Assembly: GCA_965214125.1 (NCBI GenBank)
Contig: CBDCBA010000014.1
Coordinates: 1-64,000, forward strand
Origin: CBDCBA01 sp965214125
GTDB taxonomy: Bacteria > Planctomycetota > Phycisphaerae > Tepidisphaerales > Tepidisphaeraceae
Direction of reading: 5' to 3'
DNA: 64,000 nucleotides
The position numbers were made by a program, and so were the translations under genes. The notes beneath the pieces are model-generated. The model was not told the origin of the DNA, did not search any database, and was given only the letters and a program-made list of their open reading frames with translations. This document shows positions 18,374-27,499 of this stretch, in pieces (within the stretch, counting starts at the first letter, position 1; each line of letters opens with the position of its first letter).

Positions 18374-18452
18374 CAGCGGCGTCTCGCCGCTGCGCGATCG
18401 GCCCAGGGTTTGGAACCAACCGCGACGTCGGCCACCGGCGAGACGCCGGTGG
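18373..18452. terminator. Two hairpins between convergent genes
   Basis: Hairpin one pairs 18373-18381 with 18385-18393, and hairpin two pairs 18432-18440 with 18444-18452. The second is an inverted, slightly diverged copy of the first, and the base changes keep each stem paired. It probably terminates both the metallo-hydrolase and sigma-54 activator transcripts. Confidence 0.55.
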
Positions 18453-18473
18453 TACGGGGAAGGCGGATCCCGC

Positions 18474-19895
18474 CTAATCGCTTGGCACGTCGAGCCCGAA
18501 GCGGCGCATCTTTTTGTAAAGCGTCGCCCGGTTGATGCCGAGCTCTTTGGCCGTCTCTTGGCGACTCCAGCCGTTGCGATCGAGGGCGGCCCGCAGGATC
18601 GGAATCTCCGCCGCCTCCAGCGCATCCTTCAACGGCATCGGCGTGTCCGGCAGGCGGATACCGTGGGCGTCTGCCGTCGCGACGACCGGTTGCCGCGCCT
18701 CGCCGCCGCGCACCGGGTCGGGCAGGTCATCGGCATCGATCGAGAGCTTGCGGCAGAGCACCGTCGCCCGCTCGACGGCGTTCTCCAGCTCGCGGATGTT
18801 GCCGGGCCAATTGTAGTGAACGAGCTTGTCGACGGCCGCAGGCGTGAAGCCGCTGACGTTGCGGCCGAGCTCGTCGCGGAACTGACCCAAAAAGTGCTCG
18901 GCCAGCAGCACCACGTCCGTCGGCCGCTCGCGCAGGGGCGGCAAATCGAGCGACACCACGTTGATGCGGTAGTACAAATCTTGTCGAAATGCGCCGCTGC
19001 GCACGAGGGCCCCGAGGTCGGCGTTGCTGGCCAGGACGAACCGCACGTCCGCCTCGCGCGGCTCGGACGACCCCACCGGTTCGTAGAGCTTTTCCTGCAA
19101 CACGCGCAGGAGCTTTACCTGCATCGCGGGCGACGCGGAGTTGATCTCGTCGAGGAAGAGCGTCCCCCCCTCGGCCGCCGCGAAGCGACCGGGCTTGTCG
19201 CGGTCGGCGCCGGTGAAGGCCCCCTTCGTGTGGCCAAACAGTTCGCTTTCGAGCAGTTGTTCCGTCAGCGCTCCGCACGACACCTCGATGAACGGCCGCT
19301 CGCGACGCGGGCTCATCCGGTGCAGCGCCCGCGCGAGCATCGACTTGCCCGTGCCGCTCTCGCCGTGGATGAGCACGGTCGTGCGGCTATCGGCGACCTG
19401 CTGGATGACCTCGAACACCTTGCGCATCCGCGCGTCGCGCCCGATCACGCCCGCCCTGTCGCCGAGGCCGAACGTGTGGTCGAGCTCGCTGCGCAGCCGC
19501 TTGTTCTCGTGGAGCAGCGCCTGCTGGCGAAGGGCACGCTCCACGACGACGCGGATCTCGTCATCGATAATCGGCTTGGTCAGGTACTCAAAGGCCCCGG
19601 CTTTGGTCGCCTCGACGGCCCCTTCGATCGAGCCGTAGCCGGTGAGGACGATGCAGAGCGTTTCGGGCGACTCCTTCTTGAGTCGGCGCAGGAACTCGCC
19701 CGGCCGCTCGCCGACGGCGGCGACATCGGCCAGCAGCAGTTCGGCGGGCTCGTCTTCGAGCGATTGGAGCGCGTCCTCCACCTCATCGAACGCCGCGACC
19801 TTGTACCCCTCGCGGCCGAGGAACGCGGTCAGGCCATCGCGCAGGATGCGATCGCCGTCGAGCAGGAGAATGCGGGCGCGTTGCGTTTGAACCAT
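18474..19895 (-). CDS. NtrC-type sigma-54-dependent response regulator
   Basis: The 473-residue protein starts at the ATG at 19895. Receiver domain (about 7-120): acidic pocket DGD, the phospho-acceptor position in LLLADVAAV, VLTGYGS and TKP. AAA+ domain (about 145-385): GESGTGKS Walker A, the sigma-54 loop GAFTGA, GTLFLDEI Walker B, and RQDLYYRINV. Fis-like HTH at the C-terminus: SRQETAKELGINRATLYKKM. It would activate RpoN promoters when phosphorylated. No partner histidine kinase is adjacent. Two -24/-12-like sequences in the window (16.5 and 35.9 kb) are conceivable targets, but nothing ties them to this regulator. Confidence 0.95.
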   Translation of the reverse strand: MVQTQRARILLLDGDRILRDGLTAFLGREGYKVAAFDEVEDALQSLEDEPAELLLADVAAVGERPGEFLRRLKKESPETLCIVLTGYGSIEGAVEATKAGAFEYLTKPIIDDEIRVVVERALRQQALLHENKRLRSELDHTFGLGDRAGVIGRDARMRKVFEVIQQVADSRTTVLIHGESGTGKSMLARALHRMSPRRERPFIEVSCGALTEQLLESELFGHTKGAFTGADRDKPGRFAAAEGGTLFLDEINSASPAMQVKLLRVLQEKLYEPVGSSEPREADVRFVLASNADLGALVRSGAFRQDLYYRINVVSLDLPPLRERPTDVVLLAEHFLGQFRDELGRNVSGFTPAAVDKLVHYNWPGNIRELENAVERATVLCRKLSIDADDLPDPVRGGEARQPVVATADAHGIRLPDTPMPLKDALEAAEIPILRAALDRNGWSRQETAKELGINRATLYKKMRRFGLDVPSD

Positions 19896-19976
19896 GCGGC
19901 ATCCCGAACATCGGCAGGCTCGCCTGCTTCGCATGAAAGAGACGCCTTAAAGCAGCGACGCCGTTACAGTGCGGCC

Positions 19977-21083
19977 ATGATCATCGGCGTGCCCAAAGAG
20001 ACCAAGGCGGACGAGAGCCGCGTCGCGCTCATGCCCGTCGGGGCCGACGTGCTGACCAAGGACGGCCACACCGTGCTCGTTCAGAAGGGGGCCGGCGACG
20101 GAAGCGGCTTTGCGGACGCGGACTACGCCAGCGTCGGCGCCACCCTGGTCGACGGGCCGAGCGAGATCTTCGCGAGGGCGGAGATGATCGTGAAGGTCAA
20201 GGAGCCGCAGCCGCCGGAGATCGCGATGTTCAAGCCGGGGCAGACGATCTTCACCTACTTCCACTTCGCCGCCAGCGACGCGATGAGCCACGGCGTGATC
20301 GAGAGCGAGGTCGTCGCCGTCGCCTACGAAACCGTCCGCGACCGGCAGAATCGTTTGCCGCTGCTGACGCCCATGAGCGAGATCGCCGGCAAGATGAGCG
20401 TGCAGGAGGGGGCCAAGTACCTCGAGCGGCCCAACGGCGGACGCGGCGTGCTCTTGGGCGGCGTGCCGGGCGTGCCGCCGGCGAACGTGGTGATCCTCGG
20501 CGGCGGGATCGTCGGCACGTGCGCCGCCAAGATCGCCGCCGGCTTCGGGGCCAACGTCCGCATCTTCGACATCGACCTCGAACGCCTCCGCTACCTCAGC
20601 GACGTGCTGCCGGCGAACGTGATGACGGTTTACAGCGACCCACACACCGTCGCCCACTACTGCGAGCGGGCGGACCTCGTCATCGGCGCGGTGCTCATCC
20701 CCGGCGCCAAGGCGCCGCGGCTGGTGTCGCGCGAACTCGTCGGCCGCATGCAGGACGGCGCGGTGATCGTCGACGTGGCCGTCGACCAGGGTGGCTGCAT
20801 CGAGACGAGCCGGCCGACCACGCACCACGAGCCGACATATTTTGTCGACGGTGTACTGCACTACTGCGTCGCGAACATGCCCGGCGCCGTCAGCCGCACG
20901 AGCGCGATCGCCCTATGCAACGCGACGTTCCCCTACGTGCGCACGCTCGCGAAGAAGGGGATGGAGCGGGCCGCCGCCGACGATCCGGGGTTCGCCAAGG
21001 GCGTGAGCATCGTCCGCGGCCGCGTGACCGACCCCGCCGTCGCCGACGCCCTCGGCCTGCCGTACCAGCCGCTGGCGAACTGA
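19977..21083 (+). CDS. ald: Alanine dehydrogenase
   Basis: The 368-residue enzyme interconverts L-alanine and pyruvate/ammonia with NAD. The start MIIGVPKETKADESRVAL is the family signature. FTYFHFAAS near residue 92 and PLLTPMSEIAGKMSVQEGA near 122 supply substrate residues. The NAD Rossmann motif is VILGGGIVGTCAAKIA near 172, and VDQGGCIETSRPTTH near 268 follows. Length and order match the family fully. It is divergent from the sigma-54 activator, with 81 bp between starts. A palindromic element follows the stop codon. Confidence 0.95.
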   Translation: MIIGVPKETKADESRVALMPVGADVLTKDGHTVLVQKGAGDGSGFADADYASVGATLVDGPSEIFARAEMIVKVKEPQPPEIAMFKPGQTIFTYFHFAASDAMSHGVIESEVVAVAYETVRDRQNRLPLLTPMSEIAGKMSVQEGAKYLERPNGGRGVLLGGVPGVPPANVVILGGGIVGTCAAKIAAGFGANVRIFDIDLERLRYLSDVLPANVMTVYSDPHTVAHYCERADLVIGAVLIPGAKAPRLVSRELVGRMQDGAVIVDVAVDQGGCIETSRPTTHHEPTYFVDGVLHYCVANMPGAVSRTSAIALCNATFPYVRTLAKKGMERAAADDPGFAKGVSIVRGRVTDPAVADALGLPYQPLAN

Positions 21084-21108
21084 CGCGGGCGCGATTTCGA
21101 CGAATGCT

Positions 21109-21188
21109 CGATAGCCGCGACGCAACGCGGCGCGGTCTGGCGCTGTTGCGGCAACGTCGGACCGCGCCGCGTTGCGTCGCGGCTATCG
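21109..21188. repeat. 80-bp palindromic element, copy 1
   Basis: Perfect 29-bp inverted arms at 21109-21137 and 21160-21188 enclose a 22-nt loop that contains a further small hairpin (GTTGC-G-GCAAC). A near-identical element lies at 38400-38479. It follows the ald stop codon and could act as a terminator or a mobile REP-like unit. Confidence 0.8.
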
Positions 21189-21272
21189 CCTTGTTCAGCG
21201 GTCCGCGTCATCTGTCCTGCCAATAACGCTGATGAACGCGCAAACGGCCCCGTTCCGGTTAACAATACCGCC

Positions 21273-21587
21273 ATGGCCAACCGCATGAAGGAACTGACCC
21301 GACTGCACGAGCGCGAGCCGGACGATCCGTTCCTGCGCTACGGCATCGCGATGGAGCACAAGAAGGCCGACCGGCTCGACGAGGCGCTCGACTGGTTCGC
21401 CAAGACCATCGAGGCCGACGACACCTACTGCTACGCCTACTACCAGCGCGGCCAGGTCTTCGAAGCCCAGGGCGACCTGAAGAAGGCAAAAAAGGCCTAC
21501 AAAGACGGCATCAATAAGGCCAACGCCTGCAACGACGCCCACGCCGCCGGCGAGATGCAGGTGGCGCTGGACATCATCGACGAGTGA
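21273..21587 (+). CDS. Small TPR-repeat protein
   Basis: The 104-residue protein has two to three helical hairpins. The residues DPFLRYGIAMEHKKADRLDE and CYAYYQRGQVFEAQGDLKKA show the TPR spacing of small and aromatic residues. There is no signal peptide, so it is probably a cytoplasmic protein-protein adaptor. It is convergent with nnrD, 31 bp away. The binding partner cannot be read from the sequence. Confidence 0.75.
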   Translation: MANRMKELTRLHEREPDDPFLRYGIAMEHKKADRLDEALDWFAKTIEADDTYCYAYYQRGQVFEAQGDLKKAKKAYKDGINKANACNDAHAAGEMQVALDIIDE

Positions 21588-21618
21588 TCTCGCGGGGCGG
21601 GCCGTGCCGACAGTCCGT

Positions 21619-22476
21619 CTACGCCCGCGGTTCGAGCTCCGCCAGGACGTGCGGCAGGGCGTCGGCGACTTCGCTCGCGAGGCCGCCGCGTTGGGTGCGG
21701 GCGTGGCCGACACGCTCGCCCGCAAGGCCATGCGCGTGAACGCCAAGGACGGCGGCGTCGAACGGCGGCATCCCCTGCGCGAGCAGCGAGCCAATCAGCC
21801 CCGCGAGCACATCGCCGCTGCCCGCCTTGGCGAGCGTGGCGTCGCCGGTGTCGTTCACGAACAGGCGGTTGCCGTCGCTGACATAGGTGTTCGATCCTTT
21901 CAAAACCAGTGCCACGCCCAGTGTTTCGGCTGCCGCCAGCGTGAAGGTTCGGCGGCCGGCGCGGTCGCGCGGAACGTCCGTCTTCCCCGGAACGTGCGCG
22001 AGAAGGCGCTGCATCTCGCCGGGATGTGGCGTGAGGATCGTCGGGTTCGATCGCTTCTGCCATGCGTCCCGCCGGGCGAGCAGATTGAGGCCGTCGGCAT
22101 CGACGACGGCGGGCAGATCGGTTGCGAGCAGCGCATCGAGCCAGGCGTCTGCGCCCTGTTCCTGGCCCAAGCCGGGGCCGACGACAAAGGCATCGGCGCG
22201 TTCGGCGGCGTCGCGGAGCGTGTCGAGGTCGGTATCGTCGTTGTCGAGCGGCAGGCCTGTCGCCTCGGGCAGAAGCGACAGCGCGCTACCAATCATCGGC
22301 CTGGGCATCGCGACCTGCACGAGCCCGACGCCGCTGCGATAGGCGCTGCGGGCGGCGAGCATCGGCGCACCGATCATCGCGTGGCTGCCACCGAGGATCA
22401 GCAGCGTGCCGAAGGTGCCCTTGTGCGCGTCGGCCGATCGCGCCGGCGGGGCGGGGATATCGGTGACGGGGATCAT
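21619..22476 (-). CDS. nnrD: ADP-dependent NAD(P)H-hydrate dehydratase
   Basis: The 285-residue enzyme repairs hydrated NADH/NADPH. The landmarks are in family order: KGTFGTLLILGGSHAMIGAP near residue 16, AARSAYRSGVGLVQVA, VVGPGLGQE near 90, VVDADGLNLLA near 115, TPHPGEMQRLL near 140, LKGSNTYVSDG, and AKAGSGDVLAGLIGSLLAQG near 225 (the catalytic Asp of the GSGD motif). It lacks the N-terminal epimerase domain often fused to it, so NnrE would be elsewhere. The ATG at 22476 fits the domain edge; a GTG at 22521 would add 15 residues. Confidence 0.9.
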   Translation of the reverse strand: MIPVTDIPAPPARSADAHKGTFGTLLILGGSHAMIGAPMLAARSAYRSGVGLVQVAMPRPMIGSALSLLPEATGLPLDNDDTDLDTLRDAAERADAFVVGPGLGQEQGADAWLDALLATDLPAVVDADGLNLLARRDAWQKRSNPTILTPHPGEMQRLLAHVPGKTDVPRDRAGRRTFTLAAAETLGVALVLKGSNTYVSDGNRLFVNDTGDATLAKAGSGDVLAGLIGSLLAQGMPPFDAAVLGVHAHGLAGERVGHARTQRGGLASEVADALPHVLAELEPRA

Positions 22477-22555
22477 GCTGGCAGGGTCGACCGTTGTGGC
22501 ACCGCTTGCTCGGGGTGCCACTGAGTTCCGTGTATGAAAAGCCGTTCTACCCGTT

Positions 22556-22616
22556 AGCCGCCCCGCCTCGCGGGGCGCTCAGTGGGCGTCCACGCGCCCC
22601 GCGAGGCGGGGCGGCT
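22556..22616. terminator. 22-bp perfect palindrome downstream of metallo-hydrolase gene
   Basis: The arms at 22556-22577 and 22595-22616 are exact inverted repeats, and each arm is itself a hairpin (CCCCGC-CTC-GCGGGG). It lies 19 bp past the stop of the minus-strand metallo-hydrolase gene and upstream of nnrD. Confidence 0.6.
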
Positions 22617-22634
22617 TACAACGAACCGCGACGC

Positions 22635-23675
22635 TCATGCCCGTCCGCCGCGGTTGCGGAAGAGCAGGTACGCCGCCGCCGCGACGCCGAGGATGCCGGC
22701 GCCGGCGGCGAGGGTCAGCTTTGGCTTGAGCGGGTCCTCCGCCGGCGGCGGCACGTCGATCACGCGGCCGTCGGCGTCGAACTGAGGCGGGCCCATCGCG
22801 TACCGGCCACCCTCGGGCGCGTGGACCGTGTCCGCCAGCGACCGCACCTCGCCCGACACGTACCGCCCCCACACCGGCAGGCCGTGACCGGCGGCGACCG
22901 TTGTCGGGTCGAGCGCCGCCAGCGCCTCGACGCTCGCCTTCGCCGCGGGCCAATCGGGCGTGAAGGGCGTCGCGGGCCTGCTGATCTGCCGGCGCTTGCG
23001 GATCAAATCCTGCCACGAATCCAGGTCGACCGTCGCCAGCGCATCGCCGGCGATCAGCGTCTTGTCGTACGGGCGAAACAGCGAGACGTGCCCCACGGTG
23101 TGCCCCGGCGTGTGCAGCCACTGCCAGCCGGGCAGGCCGGGGATTTCCTCATTCGCCAGGCCCCGCAGGTCGACGCGCTGCCGCAGGTCGTACCCGCCGG
23201 TCGGGAAAAAGCGGGACAGGAAGCAGATCGCGCCGCCCGGCGTCGGGTCGGCGGCGGGATAGTCGCTCTCGCCGGTGAGGTAGGGCATCTCCAGCGGGTG
23301 GGCGTACACCGGCACGCCCCAGTCGGTTGCGAGTGCCTCGGCGTTGCCGGCGTGGTCGAAGTGGGCGTGCGTGAGGATGATCCCCTCCGGCGGTCGGCCG
23401 TCGAAGCGCCGCTCGCAGGCGGCCCGGACCGCGCCCGCAAAGCCGGGCAGCCCGGTATCGACCAGAAACCACCGTCCGTCGCCGGCGTTGAGCGCGTACA
23501 CGTTCACGAAGACCACGCCCAGCCGCGCCACGCCGGGGGCGAACTCATCCCAAACGAGGTCGACGCCTTGCTTGAGCGTGGCCTGCAACACCTCCACCGC
23601 CCGCGCCGCCTCGGGCGGCAGGGGCAGGTCGGATGGCGTCAACGACTCCGGCGACGGGTTCTTCGGTTCGGACAT
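22635..23675 (-). CDS. MBL-fold metallo-hydrolase with C-terminal membrane tail
   Basis: The 346-residue protein has the MBL metal sites LTHAHFDHAGNAEAL near residue 103, HTPGHTVGHVSLF near 190 and LIAGDAL near 208, followed by AGHGLPV. The C-terminal 25 residues contain a hydrophobic segment (AGAGILGVAAAAYLLF) and a basic end, suggesting a tail anchor. That tail is unusual for the family. It is the first gene of a minus-strand pair with nnrD, but a strong palindrome lies between them. The substrate is unknown. Confidence 0.85.
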   Translation of the reverse strand: MSEPKNPSPESLTPSDLPLPPEAARAVEVLQATLKQGVDLVWDEFAPGVARLGVVFVNVYALNAGDGRWFLVDTGLPGFAGAVRAACERRFDGRPPEGIILTHAHFDHAGNAEALATDWGVPVYAHPLEMPYLTGESDYPAADPTPGGAICFLSRFFPTGGYDLRQRVDLRGLANEEIPGLPGWQWLHTPGHTVGHVSLFRPYDKTLIAGDALATVDLDSWQDLIRKRRQISRPATPFTPDWPAAKASVEALAALDPTTVAAGHGLPVWGRYVSGEVRSLADTVHAPEGGRYAMGPPQFDADGRVIDVPPPAEDPLKPKLTLAAGAGILGVAAAAYLLFRNRGGRA

Positions 23676-23731
23676 AAGGGCTCCGGCCCCGTTGTACCGC
23701 TCGCGGGCTCCGGCGCGAACGGTCGCAGCGC

Positions 23732-24349
23732 CTAGTACCGGTCCTCGCGCAGCGCCGCCGGGGGGCCGAGGACTTCGGTCGCAACGATGATGGAGCGGGC
23801 AGTCCCCTTCTCCTGGAGCAGCTCGCGCAGCTTGTCGGCGGGGGACGATTTTCCACTGGACCGGCGCCGCCGTTTGCCGCCGCCGATCTCCTGTTCGGAC
23901 ACCACGGGCGCCGCCGACGGCGCGGGCGCCGGGATGCGCCGGGGCTGCGGCGTCGGCTTGGGGCGGGCCGGCTCCGGGCGCCGCGGCACGACGCGCTGCC
24001 GAGGCTCAGAGATGATGACGGTCGGCGGCGGAGGCGCGGCGATCCGCTCCTTCGGCATTTCTGCCACCGATGGACTGCCGTGTCGCCGGCTGCGCGCCTC
24101 GCGGCGCAGTTGCTTCGCTTCGCGCAGCGCGCGGCGCTTCGCCTCGCGTTCCATGCGGCGCTCGCGAATGCGTTCGTCGAGGTTGACGGTCCTGCCGCGC
24201 TCGGGCGAGTTCGAGCGGTCCGGCAGCTTGTGCTTTTTCTTCAGGTTGCTGATAAACGTCACGATAATCGCCACCCCGAGCATGAGGATGCCCAGGATCA
24301 CGTCGCCAATGTCGGCGAGCGGGAGGAGGATGGCCGGGGTGTCGAGCAT
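23732..24349 (-). CDS. Hypothetical membrane protein with basic, proline-rich tail
   Basis: The 205-residue protein has one transmembrane helix near residues 14-34 (GDVILGILMLGVAIIVTFIS). A strongly basic, probably helical region follows (about 58-95, rich in Arg, Glu and Ala), then a Pro/Arg-rich region. The conserved-looking end contains RSIIVATEVLGPPAALRED. Proteins with this ending sit next to FloA/NfeD in planctomycetes as far as I recall. It is 21 bp downstream of floA and probably in the same transcript. No function can be assigned. Confidence 0.6.
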   Translation of the reverse strand: MLDTPAILLPLADIGDVILGILMLGVAIIVTFISNLKKKHKLPDRSNSPERGRTVNLDERIRERRMEREAKRRALREAKQLRREARSRRHGSPSVAEMPKERIAAPPPPTVIISEPRQRVVPRRPEPARPKPTPQPRRIPAPAPSAAPVVSEQEIGGGKRRRRSSGKSSPADKLRELLQEKGTARSIIVATEVLGPPAALREDRY

Positions 24350-24370
24350 GACGGGAACTGCAATTGCCGA

Positions 24371-25399
24371 TCAGTTGTTCGGGTTCGCATCCTTGTCGGC
24401 GATGCTCTCGCGCATGTCGGTGTCCGCCTGAACGTTCTTCATCTTGTAGTAGTCCATGATCCCCAGGTTGCCGCTGCGGAACGCCTCGGCCATCGCGCGG
24501 GGAACCTCGGCCTCGGCGAGCACGACCAGCGCGCGGTTCTCGGCCACCTTTGCGATGTTCTCCTGCTCCAACGCGACCGCGAGCGCACGCCGCTTCTCGG
24601 CCATCGCCTGGGCAACGTTCTTGTCGGCCTCGGCCTGCTCGGTCTGGAGCTTCGCGCCGATGTTCTGCCCAACGCTGACGTCGGCGATGTCGATCGACAG
24701 GATCTCGAAGGCGGTGTTCGCATCCAGACCTTTCGCCAGCACGCTCTTGCTGATGACGTCCGGATTTTTAAGCACGGCGCGGTGATCGTCGCTCGAGCCG
24801 ATCGACGAAACGATCCCCTCGCCCACGCGGGCGATGATCGTCTCCTCGGTGGCACCGCCGACGAGCCGCTTCAGGTTCGTTCGAACGGTCACGTTCGCCC
24901 GCACCTTGAGCTGGATGCCGTCGGCGGCCACGGCGTCGAGCGTGGCGGAGCCGGCGGCCTTGCTCGGCACGTCGATCACCTTCGGCAACACGCTCGTGCG
25001 GATCGCGTCGTAGATGTCGCGGCCGGCCAAGTCGATGGCGGTGGCGGTGTCCCACGGCAAATCGATGTTCGCCTTGTTCGCGGCGATCATCGCGTTGATG
25101 ACCCGCATCAGGTTGCCGCCGGCGAGCGTGTGGCTCTCCATCTCCTGCTGGTTGACGTTGAGCCCGGCGCGGGCGGCCTGGATCTTGGCGTAGACGATCG
25201 TCCGCGGGTTGATGCCCGGCCTCAGGTCCATGCCGATCAGGTCCGTGATGCCCGTCTTCGCCCCCGAAACAAGGGCCTGCACGTACAGGTTGGCGTAGCG
25301 CAACAGCACGAACACGAGCACGAGCAGGACCAGCGCCGCGACGGCGAGGCCAATCCAGAGAATACCGCTGTCGGCAATGGAAACGACGGGATGGGGCAT
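24371..25399 (-). CDS. floA: Flotillin-like protein FloA
   Basis: The 342-residue protein has a short hairpin-membrane N-terminus (ILWIGLAVAALVLLVLVFVL), then NLYVQALVSGAKTGITDLIG and the conserved RPGINPRTIVYAKIQAARAG. The SPFH region includes VPSKAAGSATLDAVAADGIQ, and a long Ala/Glu coiled coil (AEADKNVAQAMAEKRRALAV) follows. It scaffolds membrane microdomains. The ATG at 25399 has AAGGTG upstream; a GTG at 25435 would add 12 residues. It lies directly downstream of two NfeD-family genes, the classic arrangement. Confidence 0.95.
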   Translation of the reverse strand: MPHPVVSIADSGILWIGLAVAALVLLVLVFVLLRYANLYVQALVSGAKTGITDLIGMDLRPGINPRTIVYAKIQAARAGLNVNQQEMESHTLAGGNLMRVINAMIAANKANIDLPWDTATAIDLAGRDIYDAIRTSVLPKVIDVPSKAAGSATLDAVAADGIQLKVRANVTVRTNLKRLVGGATEETIIARVGEGIVSSIGSSDDHRAVLKNPDVISKSVLAKGLDANTAFEILSIDIADVSVGQNIGAKLQTEQAEADKNVAQAMAEKRRALAVALEQENIAKVAENRALVVLAEAEVPRAMAEAFRSGNLGIMDYYKMKNVQADTDMRESIADKDANPNN

Positions 25400-25431
25400 G
25401 ATCGGGAGCACCTTAGCAGGAAGTGGCAAGT

Positions 25432-25926
25432 TCACGCAGTCTCGCCCGCATCGGCGCGGACGGTGGCCAGGCCATCCTTGAAGTGAATGACGCGGACGGC
25501 GGCGTCGGGCGGCAGGTCGCCGGTTTCGCAGGTGGCCTGCACGACGAGCGGGCCGTCCTCGGTGTCAAACTCCGCCTCGCCCATCGGTCGCAGCACGGTC
25601 AGGGTGCGGCCGACGCTGCCGACGCGCACGCCCGGCTGGCGCGGCGTGGCCAGCACGCTATCCGGCCGCAGCATCATCCGTTTGGCGACGGGCGTTTTGG
25701 TCCACGCCTGGATCATGCCGTACGCCACGAACGGCGAGGCGACGACGCCGGCGAAGAGCACGCCCAGCCCCAGCCACTGGTTCAGCGTGAAGCAGATGAT
25801 GACGGCCGTCAGCAGCAGGCCCACGCCCACCAGGCTCATAATGCCGCCGGTCGGCAGGAACAGGTCCGCCACCAGCAGCACGGCCGCGCCGCCGACGAGC
25901 AGGAGAATCAGGAACAGCGGGTCCAT
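25432..25926 (-). CDS. Short NfeD-like membrane protein
   Basis: The 164-residue protein has three or four hydrophobic segments in the first 95 residues. The small C-terminal beta-barrel (OB-fold) has VGSVGRTLTVLRPMGEAEF and GDLPPDAAVRVIHFKDGLAT. This is the truncated NfeD type that partners with flotillins. It overlaps the stop of the upstream NfeD protease gene (TGATG), so the two are probably translationally coupled. floA follows 32 bp later. Confidence 0.9.
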   Translation of the reverse strand: MDPLFLILLLVGGAAVLLVADLFLPTGGIMSLVGVGLLLTAVIICFTLNQWLGLGVLFAGVVASPFVAYGMIQAWTKTPVAKRMMLRPDSVLATPRQPGVRVGSVGRTLTVLRPMGEAEFDTEDGPLVVQATCETGDLPPDAAVRVIHFKDGLATVRADAGETA

Positions 25927-27458
25927 CAGGCCGCCCCCTCCGCCGGCCGGACGACCACCCGGTTGCCCGCGACCTCGATGACCGTCAACGCCGTGCCGGC
26001 GGCGACGAAGCCGCGGTCGCAGATGACATCGGCGACGGCCGTGTCATCCGGGGCGTCGGTCACGGCAAAGCGGGCGGCGCCGCCGGGGCGCAGATCACTC
26101 ACGGCCAGGCCCGCGCTGCCGACGCTCGGCCAGGCGATCTGGCGGGCACGTTCCTCGTCGCTCGCCTCGCGCTCGCTCAGGATGATCCCGCGGGCGTACG
26201 GAAGGCTCGGCAGGTAGCGGCCGAGCCACGCCCACAGGAGCAGGCTGCTGCCGAGGCCGAGCACGACCGTGAGCAGGCCGTAGCCGAGGTTGTCCCAGTC
26301 GACGCCGGTGCCCGCGGGCAGGCCGGGCACGCTGAGCGGGCCGACGAACGTCATCGCCAGCCCGCCGAGCATCGCGATCACGCCGGCGATGCCGAACACG
26401 CCGAAGCCGGGGATCAGGAAGACCTCGACCACGAGCAGCACGATGCCGATTAGCACCAGCAGCACCTCGTACCACTGGGCAAACCCCTGCATCCACGGCA
26501 CGCCGAAGAGCATCGCCAACGCCACGACGGCCACCACCTCGGGCACGCCGGTGCCGGGCGAGCTGAAGGCGGCGTACAGGCTGAAGAGCAGCACCGTCGT
26601 CAGGATGCCGCGAACGGCGAAGCCGCTGAGAAAGCCGACGAACCGCTCGCCGCCGCTGGGCTCGAGCGTGGCGACGACGGTTAGGCCGAGGCTGCGGGCA
26701 AAGTCCTCGGGCGACGAGAACGTGCCGACGCTCAGGCCGATGCGGGCGGCCGTCTCGTCGCTCACCGTCAACAGCGACGTTTCAGAATCGAGCGGCACCG
26801 GCACGTTGGGCAGGTCGCGAAACTCTTCAGAATCGAGCAGTTCCTCGCGCTCCTCCGCGCCGACGAAGCCGATGTTGCCCGTCTCGACGTTCTCGATCGC
26901 GTAGACGACGGTCGCGGTGCGGACGAAGCTTTGGGCGAGGCGGGGGTCGTAGCCGTTGCGGCGGGCGGAGTCATCGAAGTCGGCTAGAACCGGGCTTTCA
27001 GCCTTGGCGCGATTGGTTTCGTCCATCTCCGCCATGCCGCCGCCGGGGCCCATCGCGATGACGCCGCTGTCGCCGATCTGGCTGGCCGGCTCCATCGCGA
27101 TGGCGTCGGCGGCGAGCGCGATCATCGAGCCAGCGCTGATGGCCTTCTCGTCGACGAAGGCGTAGACGGGCAAATCGAGCTGCTTCAGAAAGCGGCTGGT
27201 TTCGAGGCCCGCCGTGACGAGGCCGCCGTAGGTGTCGATGCGCAGGATCACGGCGTCGGCGCCCATGTCCCTGGCCTCCGCGACGCGACGCTTGATGCTG
27301 TCGCGGTAGAAGTTGTCGACTTGACCGTCGGCCACGATGACAACGGCCGTGCCGCCAGGCCGCGTCGTCTGCGCCGACGCGGGCAGGGCGAACGCCGCAA
27401 GGGCGACGATCCAGAGGATGAATAACATGGGGTGGGGGCGACCCATCACCTTCATCAT
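25926..27458 (-). CDS. NfeD-family ClpP-like membrane serine protease
   Basis: The product is about 510 residues with a signal peptide ending PASAQT. ClpP-like domain: ADAVILRIDTYGGLVTAGLE near residue 65, and AISAGSMIALAADAIAMEP with the nucleophile Ser near 105. DSGVIAMGPGG follows, and the catalytic Lys is expected further on (PRLAQSFV region). Four or five transmembrane helices (about 260-420) and a C-terminal NfeD OB-fold (VRPGGAARF, VAAGTALTVIEVAGNRVVV) complete the long NfeD form. Several ATGs cluster at the start (27428, 27446, 27455, 27458), so the first residue is uncertain. It is the first gene of the floA operon. Confidence 0.9.
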   Translation of the reverse strand: MMKVMGRPHPMLFILWIVALAAFALPASAQTTRPGGTAVVIVADGQVDNFYRDSIKRRVAEARDMGADAVILRIDTYGGLVTAGLETSRFLKQLDLPVYAFVDEKAISAGSMIALAADAIAMEPASQIGDSGVIAMGPGGGMAEMDETNRAKAESPVLADFDDSARRNGYDPRLAQSFVRTATVVYAIENVETGNIGFVGAEEREELLDSEEFRDLPNVPVPLDSETSLLTVSDETAARIGLSVGTFSSPEDFARSLGLTVVATLEPSGGERFVGFLSGFAVRGILTTVLLFSLYAAFSSPGTGVPEVVAVVALAMLFGVPWMQGFAQWYEVLLVLIGIVLLVVEVFLIPGFGVFGIAGVIAMLGGLAMTFVGPLSVPGLPAGTGVDWDNLGYGLLTVVLGLGSSLLLWAWLGRYLPSLPYARGIILSEREASDEERARQIAWPSVGSAGLAVSDLRPGGAARFAVTDAPDDTAVADVICDRGFVAAGTALTVIEVAGNRVVVRPAEGAA

Positions 27459-27499
27459 ACGCGGGCGAGCGGAAGTTGCGGCTGCACGCTGTCGCAGGC

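Noticed and set aside
18558..21083. 841-codon open frame covering the sigma-54 regulator antisense and ald
   Set aside because: Only the part from 19977 has a protein family (alanine dehydrogenase). The upstream part is the antisense shadow of the regulator gene.
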